This document shows positions 1 to 6,784 of a stretch of DNA of 12,892 nucleotides, one piece after another. The notes below the pieces were generated by a model. That model was not told the DNA's origin. It did no database searches and saw nothing but the letters and a program-made list of their open reading frames with translations. This stretch comes from Sphingobacteriia bacterium. GTDB lineage: Bacteria > Bacteroidota > Bacteroidia > Chitinophagales > Chitinophagaceae. The first letter of the stretch is position 1, and each line of letters begins with the position of its first letter. The translations under genes and the position numbers were made by a program. The stretch is taken from contig REAV01000198.1 in NCBI GenBank assembly GCA_004294465.1, positions 1 to 12,892 on the forward strand, read 5' to 3'.

Positions 1-585
1 AATTCTAAAGATACCAGCTTTCATTTTTTAGTGATTAAATGTGGCAACTATACACATGAAAGCAAATATGTTTTACCAGTTAAGCCTTCTCCTAATTTAC
101 CAGACATGTCTTCTATTTATTGGTATGGAAGCACCTGTTATTTTGAAGGAACAGCATTAAGTGAAGGAAGAGGAACAGATCATCCATTCAGTATTTTTGG
201 ACATCCTTCATTATCCAATACGCTTTATGCATTTACGCCAACAAGCAGAGATGGTGCTAAAGAACCAAAATTGAAAAATCAACTGAGCTATGGATGGAAT
301 ATTTATGGTGAAGGAGACGAAGTGCTGAAAAAGTTAAATAATCAGATCAATATAGAATATCTAGTAAATGCTTATCAACTTTTTCCGCAAAAAGACAGTT
401 TTTTTCTACGACCAAAAAGCGGCAAACCAACTGATTATTTTTTCAACAAATTGGCTGGTAGCAATAGTTTAAGAGAACAATTAATTGCAGGCAAAACTGC
501 TCAGGAAATAAAACAAAGTTGGCAACCAGCACTTAATCAATTTAAAGCCATTCGAAAAAAGTATTTGTTATACAAAGACTTTTAG
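1..585 (+). CDS. NamZ/DUF1343 family exo-beta-N-acetylmuramidase, C-terminal part (5' end outside window)
   Basis: The frame is open from base 1 with no stop upstream, so the gene starts before the window; 194 residues are visible. An internal GTG at 31 is not the start, because conserved family sequence continues upstream of it. The diagnostic stretch FEGTALSEGRGTDHPF, followed by IFGHPSL, matches the DUF1343 signature (Glu-Gly-Thr, then Ser-x-Gly-Arg-Gly-Thr-x-x-Pro-Phe). The approach to it (VKPSPNLPDMSSIY) is also family-typical. Known members such as NamZ (GH171) remove terminal MurNAc from peptidoglycan fragments outside the cytoplasm; the signal peptide, if any, is not in view. It reads toward fmt with a 50-base gap. 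The family call is strong; substrate is inferred from the family. Confidence 0.85.
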   Translation, partial: NSKDTSFHFLVIKCGNYTHESKYVLPVKPSPNLPDMSSIYWYGSTCYFEGTALSEGRGTDHPFSIFGHPSLSNTLYAFTPTSRDGAKEPKLKNQLSYGWNIYGEGDEVLKKLNNQINIEYLVNAYQLFPQKDSFFLRPKSGKPTDYFFNKLAGSNSLREQLIAGKTAQEIKQSWQPALNQFKAIRKKYLLYKDF

Positions 586-590
586 TGGAT

Positions 591-649
591 GATTAAATGA
601 AGGATATACATTTGCGCTAAAGTATCAGGAATCAAATGAAGGATATACG
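591..649 (+). repeat. Two near-identical copies of the fmt translation start region, 39 bases apart
   Basis: The 15-mer AAATGAAGGATATAC occurs at 595-609 and again at 634-648, with partial similarity just upstream. The second copy is the fmt start (ATG 636). The first has an ATG at 597 that reads MKDIHLR and stops at 618-620; the true protein begins MKDIRI. The offset of 39 is a multiple of three, so the copies share a frame, separated by that stop. Confidence 0.7.
607..614 (+). promoter_or_regulatory. Putative promoter -7 element (TACATTTG) upstream of fmt
   Basis: TACATTTG is an exact match to the Bacteroidota TAnnTTTG -7 consensus and lies 21 bases before the fmt ATG, giving a plausible short leader. 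No clean TTG -33 element is visible at the expected distance. The motif sits inside the first copy of a repeated start region (see 591-649). Confidence 0.45.
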
Positions 650-1571
650 AATTGTTTTCATGGGCACTCCCGACTTTGCCGTTGCTTCTTTGGATGCAAT
701 TGTAAGAGCCGGCTATAATGTGGTTGGAGTAATTACAGCTCCCGACAAACCAGCTGGCAGAGGAATGAAATTAACCCAGAGTGCAGTTAAGAAATATGCT
801 GAAGAAAATGGCTTGAAAATACTTCAACCAGAAAAATTAAAGCACCCCGATTTCATTGATTCGTTAAGAGATTTAAATGCTGATATTCAAATTGTAGTGG
901 CATTTAGAATGTTGCCCGAAATTGTTTGGAATATGCCTCCGATGGGCACAATTAATGTGCATGGTTCTTTATTGCCCAACTACAGAGGAGCTGCCCCTAT
1001 TAATTGGGCGGTAATTAATGGAGAGAAAGAAACTGGCGTTACTACTTTTAAACTCAAACACGAAATAGATACCGGGGACATTTTATTACAAGACAGGATG
1101 TTGATTGGTGAAAACGAGACTGCAACAGAAGTGCATGATCGAATGAAAATAATTGGGGCTAACTTATTGGTGAAAACGATTCAAGGTTTATTGGAACACA
1201 CCATTCAAGAACAACCTCAGGTAATTGAGAATGCTGCACCAAAACATGCTCCAAAGATTTTTACAAAAGATTGCGAGATCAATTGGAACAATACGGTCAA
1301 TACGATACATAATTTAATCAGAGGCCTTTCTATATTTCCAGGAGCGATCACCCAATTAGATCAAAAAATATTGAAAGTATATAAAAGCGAAAAAGAAATC
1401 ATTGAACATCAGCAAACTATTGGCTCAATAAACTCAGATGGGAAAAATTATTTAAAGTTTGCGTGTAAAGATGGATTCATTCATATACTCGACCTGCAAT
1501 TGGAAGGAAAAAAAAGAATGTTGATTGCCGATTTTTTAAGAGGCTATCGAATAACAAGCGCTATCAACTAA
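636..1571 (+). CDS. fmt: Methionyl-tRNA formyltransferase
   Basis: Transfers a formyl group from 10-formyl-tetrahydrofolate to Met-tRNAfMet in the cytoplasm, making the bacterial initiator tRNA. At 311 residues it has the usual length. The N-terminal formyltransferase fold opens with IRIVFMGTPDFA (residues 4-15). Folate-binding and catalytic residues are all visible: N107 and H109 in INVHGSLLPNYRGAAPI, and D145 in EIDTGD. The variable C-terminal OB-like domain follows from about residue 205 (KIFTKDCEINW). The ATG at 636 is chosen because it gives the standard N-terminus and an in-frame stop at 618-620 blocks anything longer. Its stop overlaps the stop of the convergent rhodanese-thioredoxin gene by 4 bases, leaving no room for a separate terminator. 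Confidence 0.97.
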   Translation: MKDIRIVFMGTPDFAVASLDAIVRAGYNVVGVITAPDKPAGRGMKLTQSAVKKYAEENGLKILQPEKLKHPDFIDSLRDLNADIQIVVAFRMLPEIVWNMPPMGTINVHGSLLPNYRGAAPINWAVINGEKETGVTTFKLKHEIDTGDILLQDRMLIGENETATEVHDRMKIIGANLLVKTIQGLLEHTIQEQPQVIENAAPKHAPKIFTKDCEINWNNTVNTIHNLIRGLSIFPGAITQLDQKILKVYKSEKEIIEHQQTIGSINSDGKNYLKFACKDGFIHILDLQLEGKKRMLIADFLRGYRITSAIN

Positions 1572-2269
1572 GGATTGATCGCTTTCTTCAATTCATCCAG
1601 ACTCACAATACCCTGTTTGCGCCAGGTTTCATTACCATTCTTGAATACTATAAAAGTTGGCAATGCTTGAAATTGCAAATATTTCATAACTGTAATATCA
1701 TTACCTCCATCTACTTTTATCAACGAATATTTATTTCCCAAGTCTTTTTGTAATTGAGCCAATACTGGTTCCATTTTTTTACATGGAGGACACCATTCTG
1801 CACCAATATCTACCAATGCTATTGATGTTTCTTTTATTTTCGATTCAAATGCATCCACTGTCATTTCAGCTGTTGCAGCAGCAGCTGCAAAAGGCTTCCC
1901 TTCTACTTTCCAAGCAGACATGCCACCTTCCATATTGTAAACTTCTTTAAACCCTTCTTTCAACATTGCTTTCATAGCTTGACCACTTCTAACCCCTGAA
2001 GCACAATAAACCAACACTGGAATGTCTTTATTTAAATGCTGAATTCTATCCGCAAACTGTGTTTTATTCAACCAGTCTGCTTGCAATGCATTTTTTATAT
2101 GACCAGTTTGATACTCTTCTGCAGTTCGAACATCTAAAATTTGAATATTGGGCAGACTTAATTTCTGTTGAAAAACTGCAGTACTCAAAACGCCAGTTTG
2201 ACTATTACTATTATTACTTGAACAAGCAATTGCAAAAATAGAAACAAATAATAAGGTAGATAATTTCAT
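1568..2269 (-). CDS. Rhodanese-thioredoxin fusion lipoprotein
   Basis: The 233-residue protein has three parts. Residues 1-16 form a lipoprotein signal ending in a lipobox-like AIAC with Cys16 as the probable lipidated residue, so it should be anchored on the periplasmic side. Residues about 30-126 are a rhodanese domain with DVRTAEEY, GHI and the active-site loop YCASGVRS (Cys89). An alanine-rich linker (about 128-135) leads to a thioredoxin domain at about 136-233 with WCPPC (C160/C163) and the cis-proline motif LPTF (P204). Both active sites look intact, which suggests envelope thiol-disulfide or persulfide chemistry; substrates are unknown. It lies last in a run with the LysM gene and the rRNA methyltransferase: the ancestral LysM stop is 3 bases before its ATG. 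Its TAG overlaps the fmt stop. Confidence 0.9.
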   Translation of the reverse strand: MKLSTLLFVSIFAIACSSNNSNSQTGVLSTAVFQQKLSLPNIQILDVRTAEEYQTGHIKNALQADWLNKTQFADRIQHLNKDIPVLVYCASGVRSGQAMKAMLKEGFKEVYNMEGGMSAWKVEGKPFAAAAATAEMTVDAFESKIKETSIALVDIGAEWCPPCKKMEPVLAQLQKDLGNKYSLIKVDGGNDITVMKYLQFQALPTFIVFKNGNETWRKQGIVSLDELKKAINP

Positions 2270-2272
2270 GGT

Positions 2273-2412
2273 TTATTGATAATAATTGATACTTACAAAA
2301 GCGTTGGATTTTGTCATACCCAAAGCAGTTGCAGCCGCATTGCTCAGGTATAACAATGTATGCGCAGAATGATTGCTTTCTGGAATCGAGCCAAGCACCC
2401 TTGCATAAATAG
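2273..2412 (-). pseudogene. Out-of-frame C-terminal remnant of the LysM protein gene
   Basis: Reading the minus strand two bases out of phase with the LysM frame gives IYARVLGSIPE from base 2410, later LSNAAATALGMTKSNAF, then VSINYYQ and a TAA at 2275-2273. From memory, Bacteroidota LysM proteins of this type end in a similar small beta domain (a VYAKVLG-like strand, then a SNAAA-LG segment). This frame has a TGA at 2437-2435, so it cannot be an independent gene from further upstream. The segment normally expected between GDAA-F-ST and IYAKVLG, about 25-30 residues, seems missing. A deletion of a length not divisible by three would explain both the gap and the frame change. The TAA lies 3 bases before the rhodanese-thioredoxin ATG, as expected for an original operon junction. 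Confidence 0.7.
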
Positions 2413-3255
2413 TGTAGATTGAAAAATGGCAGCATCACCTGATTTAGCAACTTTTTCTCCTGACTTAGTTGATTGTTCATAAAACAATGCAAAATATCCT
2501 TCATCGCCAGATTTTGGAGAATAATTCATTTCAAAATCATCCAAAGAATATTCATTTGGTGCTGGAGCAACTAGTAAACTAGTAGAAGATTGTTTTACAC
2601 TGGCTTGTGCGGCCCCTAATAACAATAATTCTTTTTCTGTTAGTGGCTTCATTTCTCCTTCCAAAGTTCTGGGACCATCAACTGCTGCATCCATCACATT
2701 CGGATTCTTCAAAGGGGGTTTCTCAGATGAAGCTGGTTTATTAATGGCAATAGAAGTTGCCACTGAATTATTACCTATCTCTTGGTCATTTGTTTTTGCA
2801 GTATTTATTCTGGTACCAGCAAAAAAACCAACAATAATCGCTTGACCATCTTTTACCACGTCTGTTGTTAGGTCGTTCCAGGTTCTTAATAAAGCCAGTG
2901 GTACTTTGTAATATTGCTGACTTAACTTAAATAGGTTATCTCCTTTTTGAGCAACATGATATAAAGCTATACCATTATTGGTTTCAGATTGAATGCTAAA
3001 ATTATCGGCTGTTAATGGAACTTTCAATTTTGCACTAATTGGCAAATTGGCATTAGAATTCAAAGAATTGTACTGAGCCAATTGTTTTGCGGTATATCCA
3101 TATATACGTCCAATACTAGAAAGAGATTCTTTTTCTTGAACAGTATGTACAACATAATAATTTCCACTGGTGCCGGCAATAACTAACCTGTCCTGTGCTT
3201 GAACATGAAAACTGAGGCAAATCAATATAATAAACAATAGCTTTCTCACAATCAT
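2344..3255 (-). CDS. LysM-repeat secreted protein with frameshifted, truncated C-terminus
   Basis: The readable product is 303 residues. Residues 1-20 are a signal peptide (hydrophobic core, cleavage near VQA-Q). Two LysM domains follow: about 32-81 (YYVVHTVQEKESLSSIGRIY) and about 98-145 (YHVAQKGDNLFKLSQQY). After these comes a long low-complexity linker rich in Ser, Lys and Pro. LysM domains bind N-acetylglucosamine-containing glycans such as peptidoglycan. The family-like region runs to GDAAIFQST (residue 281, base 2413). The last 22 residues (LFMQGCLARFQ... to CYT) look like out-of-frame sequence, and the expected C-terminus lies in another frame (see 2273-2412). It starts 21 bases after the rRNA methyltransferase stop, so co-transcription is likely. 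Function of the intact protein is unknown. Confidence 0.75.
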   Translation of the reverse strand: MIVRKLLFIILICLSFHVQAQDRLVIAGTSGNYYVVHTVQEKESLSSIGRIYGYTAKQLAQYNSLNSNANLPISAKLKVPLTADNFSIQSETNNGIALYHVAQKGDNLFKLSQQYYKVPLALLRTWNDLTTDVVKDGQAIIVGFFAGTRINTAKTNDQEIGNNSVATSIAINKPASSEKPPLKNPNVMDAAVDGPRTLEGEMKPLTEKELLLLGAAQASVKQSSTSLLVAPAPNEYSLDDFEMNYSPKSGDEGYFALFYEQSTKSGEKVAKSGDAAIFQSTLFMQGCLARFQKAIILRIHCYT

Positions 3256-3276
3256 ATATCATTCAATTTTATAAAG

Positions 3277-4632
3277 TTAATCTTTTAATATTCTCCATTC
3301 AGCAGGATAATAATTATTGATTCGATTGGGCAATACTTTTATCCATCCTAAAAACAAATCCTGGTATTTTACCAAACACCAACCTTTTGGAGCACTCAAG
3401 TTTAGTTCTTTTCTTCGAATATATTGCAAAGCCTCATCTAATGTAAGCTGAATTTGAGGCAATTCCGATTTATCGAATATAGAAACTGCCAATTCATGGG
3501 AAGGTATAATATCTTTCCCCTTAATCGTGCCAATTTCAATACCTGCCTTTTTGATATACAAAGCAGCCGCTAATTGTTGTAAACTTATCATCCATTCCTG
3601 ATGGACCATTCTTAAAGCATCATTTTGTTTGAAATAAACATACTGTTCAGGCAAAGAAAAAAAACGATTCATTTGTTCTGTTTCTGCTCGAGTGGGTTTA
3701 GCTAATTGTGTTTCTTTCAATCTAGGAGTAATGGTATTGCGTTTTTTTTGAAAAGCAGCAATAAAAAACCCCTCTCCTCTTAATAGGTCTGGATAAAATC
3801 TATATCCAAAAGCATTTTTTTGGGGAGATTGAATTTCCACAATACTCCATTCATCTTTTACTGAAATTTTAAATGAAACCATTTCCATTTCATTCATTAA
3901 CCAATCCAGTATTTCTTCGTCTTCTTCTTTTGAATAAGAACAGGTTGAATAAACCAATAGCCCATCTTCTTTTAAAGAAGGAAGAATGGTTTCCAATATT
4001 TTTTCTTGTCGTTGACTACAGTGTATTACATTGTCTAAGCTCCATTCATTAATGGCGGATGGGTCCTTTCTAAATAAACCACTTCCGCTGCAAGGAGCAT
4101 CCACTACAATCACATCAAAGAATCCTTCTAATTGATTAAAATGAATAGGATCATTATTGGTAACGATAATATTGGATTGCCCCCATTTAACTACATTCTC
4201 TACTAAAATAGAAGCCCTTGATTTTATTAGCTCATTGGCTACCACTAGCCCATCATGAAAATAGCTGGCTAGTAAAGTAGATTTGCCCCCAGGCGCTGCA
4301 CATAGATCCAATACTTTTTTACCACTGGTATTATCACCAACTAATTGCTCCATTACATTCCATAAAAACATACTACTTGCTTCCTGAACATAATAAGCAC
4401 CGGCATGAAAAACAGGGTCTAAAGTAAATGAAGGTCTTTCCTTTAAGTAAGATGCATGTTTACACCATGGAACTTCACCATCATACAATTCAGCATGCGG
4501 TTTTCCTTGCTTGAATGGATTCATCCGGATTGAAGTTACTTGCTCTCCAGAAGCATGCATTTTCTCAAAGGAAGACCTATTAAATCCTTTAACTCCAACA
4601 AGTGACTCTAGAAATGCCGCTGGTAAACTCAA
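3277..4632 (-). CDS. RsmF/NOL1-NOP2-Sun family rRNA cytosine-C5 methyltransferase
   Basis: Class I SAM-dependent RNA m5C methyltransferase of 451 residues, expected to modify 16S rRNA in the cytoplasm. An N-terminal RNA-binding segment (about 1-100) includes SGEQVTSIRMNP. The SAM-binding motif is VLDLCAAPGGKSTLL (108-121). Motif IV is DAPCSGSGLFRKDP with Cys181, and motif VI is YSTCSYSKEEDEE with Cys231, the usual nucleophile; both cysteines are present. Residues from about 300 match the C-terminal domains of RsmF-like proteins (IKGKDIIPSHELA, then a PUA-like end, PKGWCLVKYQDLFLGWIK). The start is TTG at 4632: no in-frame ATG or GTG exists between it and the upstream stop near 4686, and LPAAFLESL suits the family N-terminus. 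A GGA lies 7 bases upstream. Which cytosine is modified cannot be told. Confidence 0.9.
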   Translation of the reverse strand: MSLPAAFLESLVGVKGFNRSSFEKMHASGEQVTSIRMNPFKQGKPHAELYDGEVPWCKHASYLKERPSFTLDPVFHAGAYYVQEASSMFLWNVMEQLVGDNTSGKKVLDLCAAPGGKSTLLASYFHDGLVVANELIKSRASILVENVVKWGQSNIIVTNNDPIHFNQLEGFFDVIVVDAPCSGSGLFRKDPSAINEWSLDNVIHCSQRQEKILETILPSLKEDGLLVYSTCSYSKEEDEEILDWLMNEMEMVSFKISVKDEWSIVEIQSPQKNAFGYRFYPDLLRGEGFFIAAFQKKRNTITPRLKETQLAKPTRAETEQMNRFFSLPEQYVYFKQNDALRMVHQEWMISLQQLAAALYIKKAGIEIGTIKGKDIIPSHELAVSIFDKSELPQIQLTLDEALQYIRRKELNLSAPKGWCLVKYQDLFLGWIKVLPNRINNYYPAEWRILKD

Positions 4633-4667
4633 TTTTGTTCCAAATTTTGTAAATAATGATTGACCAT
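4629..4667 (-). other. Short upstream reading frame overlapping the TTG start of the rRNA methyltransferase
   Basis: An ATG at 4667 reads MVNHYLQNLEQN and stops at TGA 4631-4629. The stop overlaps the proposed TTG start as TTGA, an arrangement that permits translational coupling. Equally, a one-base length change in this AT-rich stretch would fuse the ATG to the methyltransferase frame as a 12-residue extension. Nothing here proves the peptide is made. Confidence 0.3.
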
Positions 4668-4732
4668 TTCCAAGGAATGTAATTTACATAAATCAAGTAA
4701 TAGAATAAATACAAATAACAAAATCAGCTTAA

Positions 4733-4891
4733 ATGAAAAAGTATACTTGTTTTCTGCTATTTTTATCCTTAAATAACCATCTAAATGAAAAAGCTTTTTA
4801 CCCGCATTTTTATCAGTTTGACGCTGTTTTTTGCATCGTCTTCCATTGTAAATGGACAAGCAGCGCTTTTAGTGCTCATATTCGGCGATAA
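4733..4891 (+). other. 52-codon frame with signal-peptide-like start, overlapping the next gene
   Basis: The ATG at 4733 reads MKKYTCFLLFLSLN and continues out of frame through the start of the 4785 gene, stopping at TAA 4889-4891. The first 13 residues look like a signal peptide, but the rest is the neighbouring gene read in the wrong frame. Its first bases (TAAATGAAAAAG, 4730-4741) recur exactly at 4782-4793, the true start of the next gene. It is best read as a decayed duplicate of that gene's 5' end, or as coincidence, rather than a functional gene. Confidence 0.3.
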
Positions 4892-5486
4892 AATTGCCAC
4901 TGAAAAATTTCATTTAAGTATAGATGCTGGTTTAAATATTTCGTCGATGCCAGGTTTGAAAGCCGGAAAATCCACTTATGGCGTATATTTTGGTTTAGGT
5001 ACATTTATTAAAATCAATGATAAATGGGCGCTTACTCCGGAGTTCAAACCTATTTCACCAAGAGGAGCGAGATCTGTTTTGCCATTACGCGATTACTCTT
5101 CTGTATTATCCAATATCAACTACGACATCGAACTAAATTACATTGATGTTCCAATTATTGCACAATATAAAATAACTCCTAAATTTTTTGTTGGAGCAGG
5201 ACCTCAATTTAGTTTTCTAAGTTCCGCAAAACAAGTTTCAACAGGAACACTTCCTGCAGGACCCAATGTTGATATTGAGGAAAAGATGAAAGAGAACTTT
5301 AAATCCATTTATTTTTCTGTGCCTTTAGAAATTGGTTATACTTTATCAGATTTTAGAAAAGGAAAAGGAATGGATATCAAATTCAGGTATAATATTGGAG
5401 CAAGTGAAATGATCAATAAAAGTTCATATGGATCAACCACAGGATCTACTGTTCAATTATTCTTTTCGTTTCCTTTTGTTAAATAA
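4785..5486 (+). CDS. Outer-membrane beta-barrel protein (PorT-like)
   Basis: The 233-residue protein has a clear signal peptide: MKKLFTRIFI, a hydrophobic core, and a cleavage site near residue 25 (VNGQA). The rest is alternating polar/apolar segments typical of an 8-10 strand barrel, for example FHLSIDAGLNISS, YGVYFGLGTFIKIND, PIIAQYKITPKFFVGAGPQFS, SVPLEIGYTLS and GMDIKFRYNIGAS, ending in a terminal strand VQLFFSFPFVK. This matches the small outer-membrane barrels common in Bacteroidota (PorT/OMP_b-brl type). It stands alone on the plus strand, divergent from the rRNA methyltransferase and convergent with the methyltransferase at 5509. The ATG at 4785 is chosen because it yields the signal peptide. 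Ligand or partner is unknown; PorT itself acts in type IX secretion, but that role cannot be assumed here. Confidence 0.82.
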   Translation: MKKLFTRIFISLTLFFASSSIVNGQAALLVLIFGDKIATEKFHLSIDAGLNISSMPGLKAGKSTYGVYFGLGTFIKINDKWALTPEFKPISPRGARSVLPLRDYSSVLSNINYDIELNYIDVPIIAQYKITPKFFVGAGPQFSFLSSAKQVSTGTLPAGPNVDIEEKMKENFKSIYFSVPLEIGYTLSDFRKGKGMDIKFRYNIGASEMINKSSYGSTTGSTVQLFFSFPFVK

Positions 5487-5508
5487 AACCGTCCATTACG
5501 GGTTCAAA
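5487..5508 (-). terminator. Possible weak terminator between convergent genes
   Basis: On the minus strand the stop at 5509 is followed by AACCCGT-aatgg-ACGGTT, an imperfect hairpin with one bulged base, then TTATTT. On the plus strand the same hairpin is followed by a poorer AT stretch. The stem is short, so it may be chance, but the position between two convergent genes is right. Confidence 0.3.
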
Positions 5509-6306
5509 TTAATAACGAATCAAGAAATGTTGTTTGGCTAATTTTTCTTTCCTGAAAAATACCAATCCTATAGTAAACAAATCAATTGTTAGCGTAACTG
5601 ATGGGTGTTGTTGAACATAGGCCCATGCAGATTCCATTTCTTTACTCCAGTGGATATCATCCAATACTATAACTGTATTCTCATTGGACTTCAATATCAC
5701 TTGCTCAAAATACCGAATTGTTGGCTCGTATCGGTGATTGCCATCTAAAAAAGCAAAATCGATTTGTGGTAACTGGGCCAAAGTATTGTTCAATGTATTA
5801 TCGAAATTTCCTTCAACAACTTGTATATTATTGATGGAGAGTTGTTTGAAATTTGCCTTTGCTTTTGAAGCAATCGCTGTTGAACCTTCCATGGTAACTA
5901 CTCTGCTATTTTGATTGGCACTTGCTAAATAAGCAGTGGTAATTCCTAATGATGTACCTAATTCTACAATGACCGATGGAGAAAAATAATTGACCAATTT
6001 AAACAGTAACTGACTGTACTTTTTAGGTTTTAAAGATGAATGAGCAATTTCCGAAATGGTTCTGACCGGAGATTTTTTCACCCTCGAACCTGCACCAAAG
6101 TCTTCTATAGTAACAGTTTCGCTGTTCTTCAATAGTTCAATCCTTAGTTCTTCTATTTGCTTAAAAGAATAAAACTGGCGATCATCATTCAATACTTTTG
6201 TGATGATATCAAATACAAAAGGAGAATGTACGCCATGTCCTTTTCCATTATCTGCTTTTAAATAATAGGAAAGATACTTTATGACTAATTGAAACGGGCT
6301 ATACAT
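5509..6306 (-). CDS. Class I SAM-dependent methyltransferase (Methyltransf_24-like)
   Basis: The start is set at the ATG at 6306, giving 265 residues. Its N-terminus, MYSPFQLVIKYLSYYLKADN then GKGHGVHSPFVF, is typical of Bacteroidota members. The ATG also overlaps the upstream stop as TAATG, which supports coupled translation. A longer in-frame version from 6384 adds 26 residues that merely shadow the upstream gene. The SAM site is VELGTSLGITTAYL (114-127), with an acidic residue after strand 2 (VTMEG, E140) and DFAFLDGNHRYE (183-194). VLDDIHWS (214-221) resembles the metal/substrate loop of O-methyltransferase-like enzymes. No signal peptide is seen, so it is probably cytosolic. The substrate is unknown. 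It ends a minus-strand run with thyA, folA and a membrane protein. Confidence 0.85.
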   Translation of the reverse strand: MYSPFQLVIKYLSYYLKADNGKGHGVHSPFVFDIITKVLNDDRQFYSFKQIEELRIELLKNSETVTIEDFGAGSRVKKSPVRTISEIAHSSLKPKKYSQLLFKLVNYFSPSVIVELGTSLGITTAYLASANQNSRVVTMEGSTAIASKAKANFKQLSINNIQVVEGNFDNTLNNTLAQLPQIDFAFLDGNHRYEPTIRYFEQVILKSNENTVIVLDDIHWSKEMESAWAYVQQHPSVTLTIDLFTIGLVFFRKEKLAKQHFLIRY

Positions 6307-6779
6307 TAATTTGCTACAGTTTGTGAAGGAAGCTTTTCGAAGAGCCAAAGTACTGCATAAGTTGCTGCAAAAACACTTAGGCAAAAAAATATTTTAAGCA
6401 ATATTTCAAAACTGTTCAAATAGCTTGGTGAAAAGTTCCAAAATGTATATACAATCATCAAAATAGTAAATAAAATATTTTTACGTAAAGAGGGAATTAA
6501 AAAAAAGAAAGGCAAAAAAACCATTCCGCCCATCCGTAGAATAGGTTCTAGGTATGCAGTTGAATCATATTGCTTCATTTCTACTTTTTGTATAATTGGG
6601 CGAAGAAATTGAACCAATCCAATCAATATTCTAATTAAATACAACCCATAAAACCACAACATCATATTTAAAGTGGCCATTAGATTATAAGGTAACTGAT
6701 TTTTGAAGGGAGACCTAATTCCAATAATTACAATTAACAAAAACTGAACAATAAAATATATGACCGGGAAAAAATCCAT
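6306..6779 (-). CDS. Small multi-pass membrane protein of unknown function
   Basis: The 157-residue protein is strongly hydrophobic with four or five predicted membrane segments: about 5-22, 33-58, 80-96, 102-115 (weaker) and 124-146. A basic loop (RSPFKNQ) follows the first. A charged stretch around 60-78 (RPIIQKVEMKQYDSTAYLEP) separates the second and third. I recognise no catalytic motif. It begins 5 bases after the DHFR stop and its TAA shares a base with the ATG of the methyltransferase, so the three genes are almost certainly translated from one message. Many Bacteroidota genomes carry uncharacterised membrane genes of this size; no function is proposed. Confidence 0.8.
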   Translation of the reverse strand: MDFFPVIYFIVQFLLIVIIGIRSPFKNQLPYNLMATLNMMLWFYGLYLIRILIGLVQFLRPIIQKVEMKQYDSTAYLEPILRMGGMVFLPFFFLIPSLRKNILFTILMIVYTFWNFSPSYLNSFEILLKIFFCLSVFAATYAVLWLFEKLPSQTVAN

Positions 6780-6784
6780 AATTA

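Noticed and set aside
2214..2504. Open minus-strand frame of 96 codons bridging the LysM and rhodanese-thioredoxin genes
   Set aside because: Cys/Phe-rich translation without domain features; it is the third frame through the damaged LysM end and the next gene's start.
6307..6384. 26-residue N-terminal extension of the SAM methyltransferase
   Set aside because: It is the out-of-frame shadow of the membrane protein's end; the ATG at 6306 overlaps the upstream stop and starts the conserved N-terminus.
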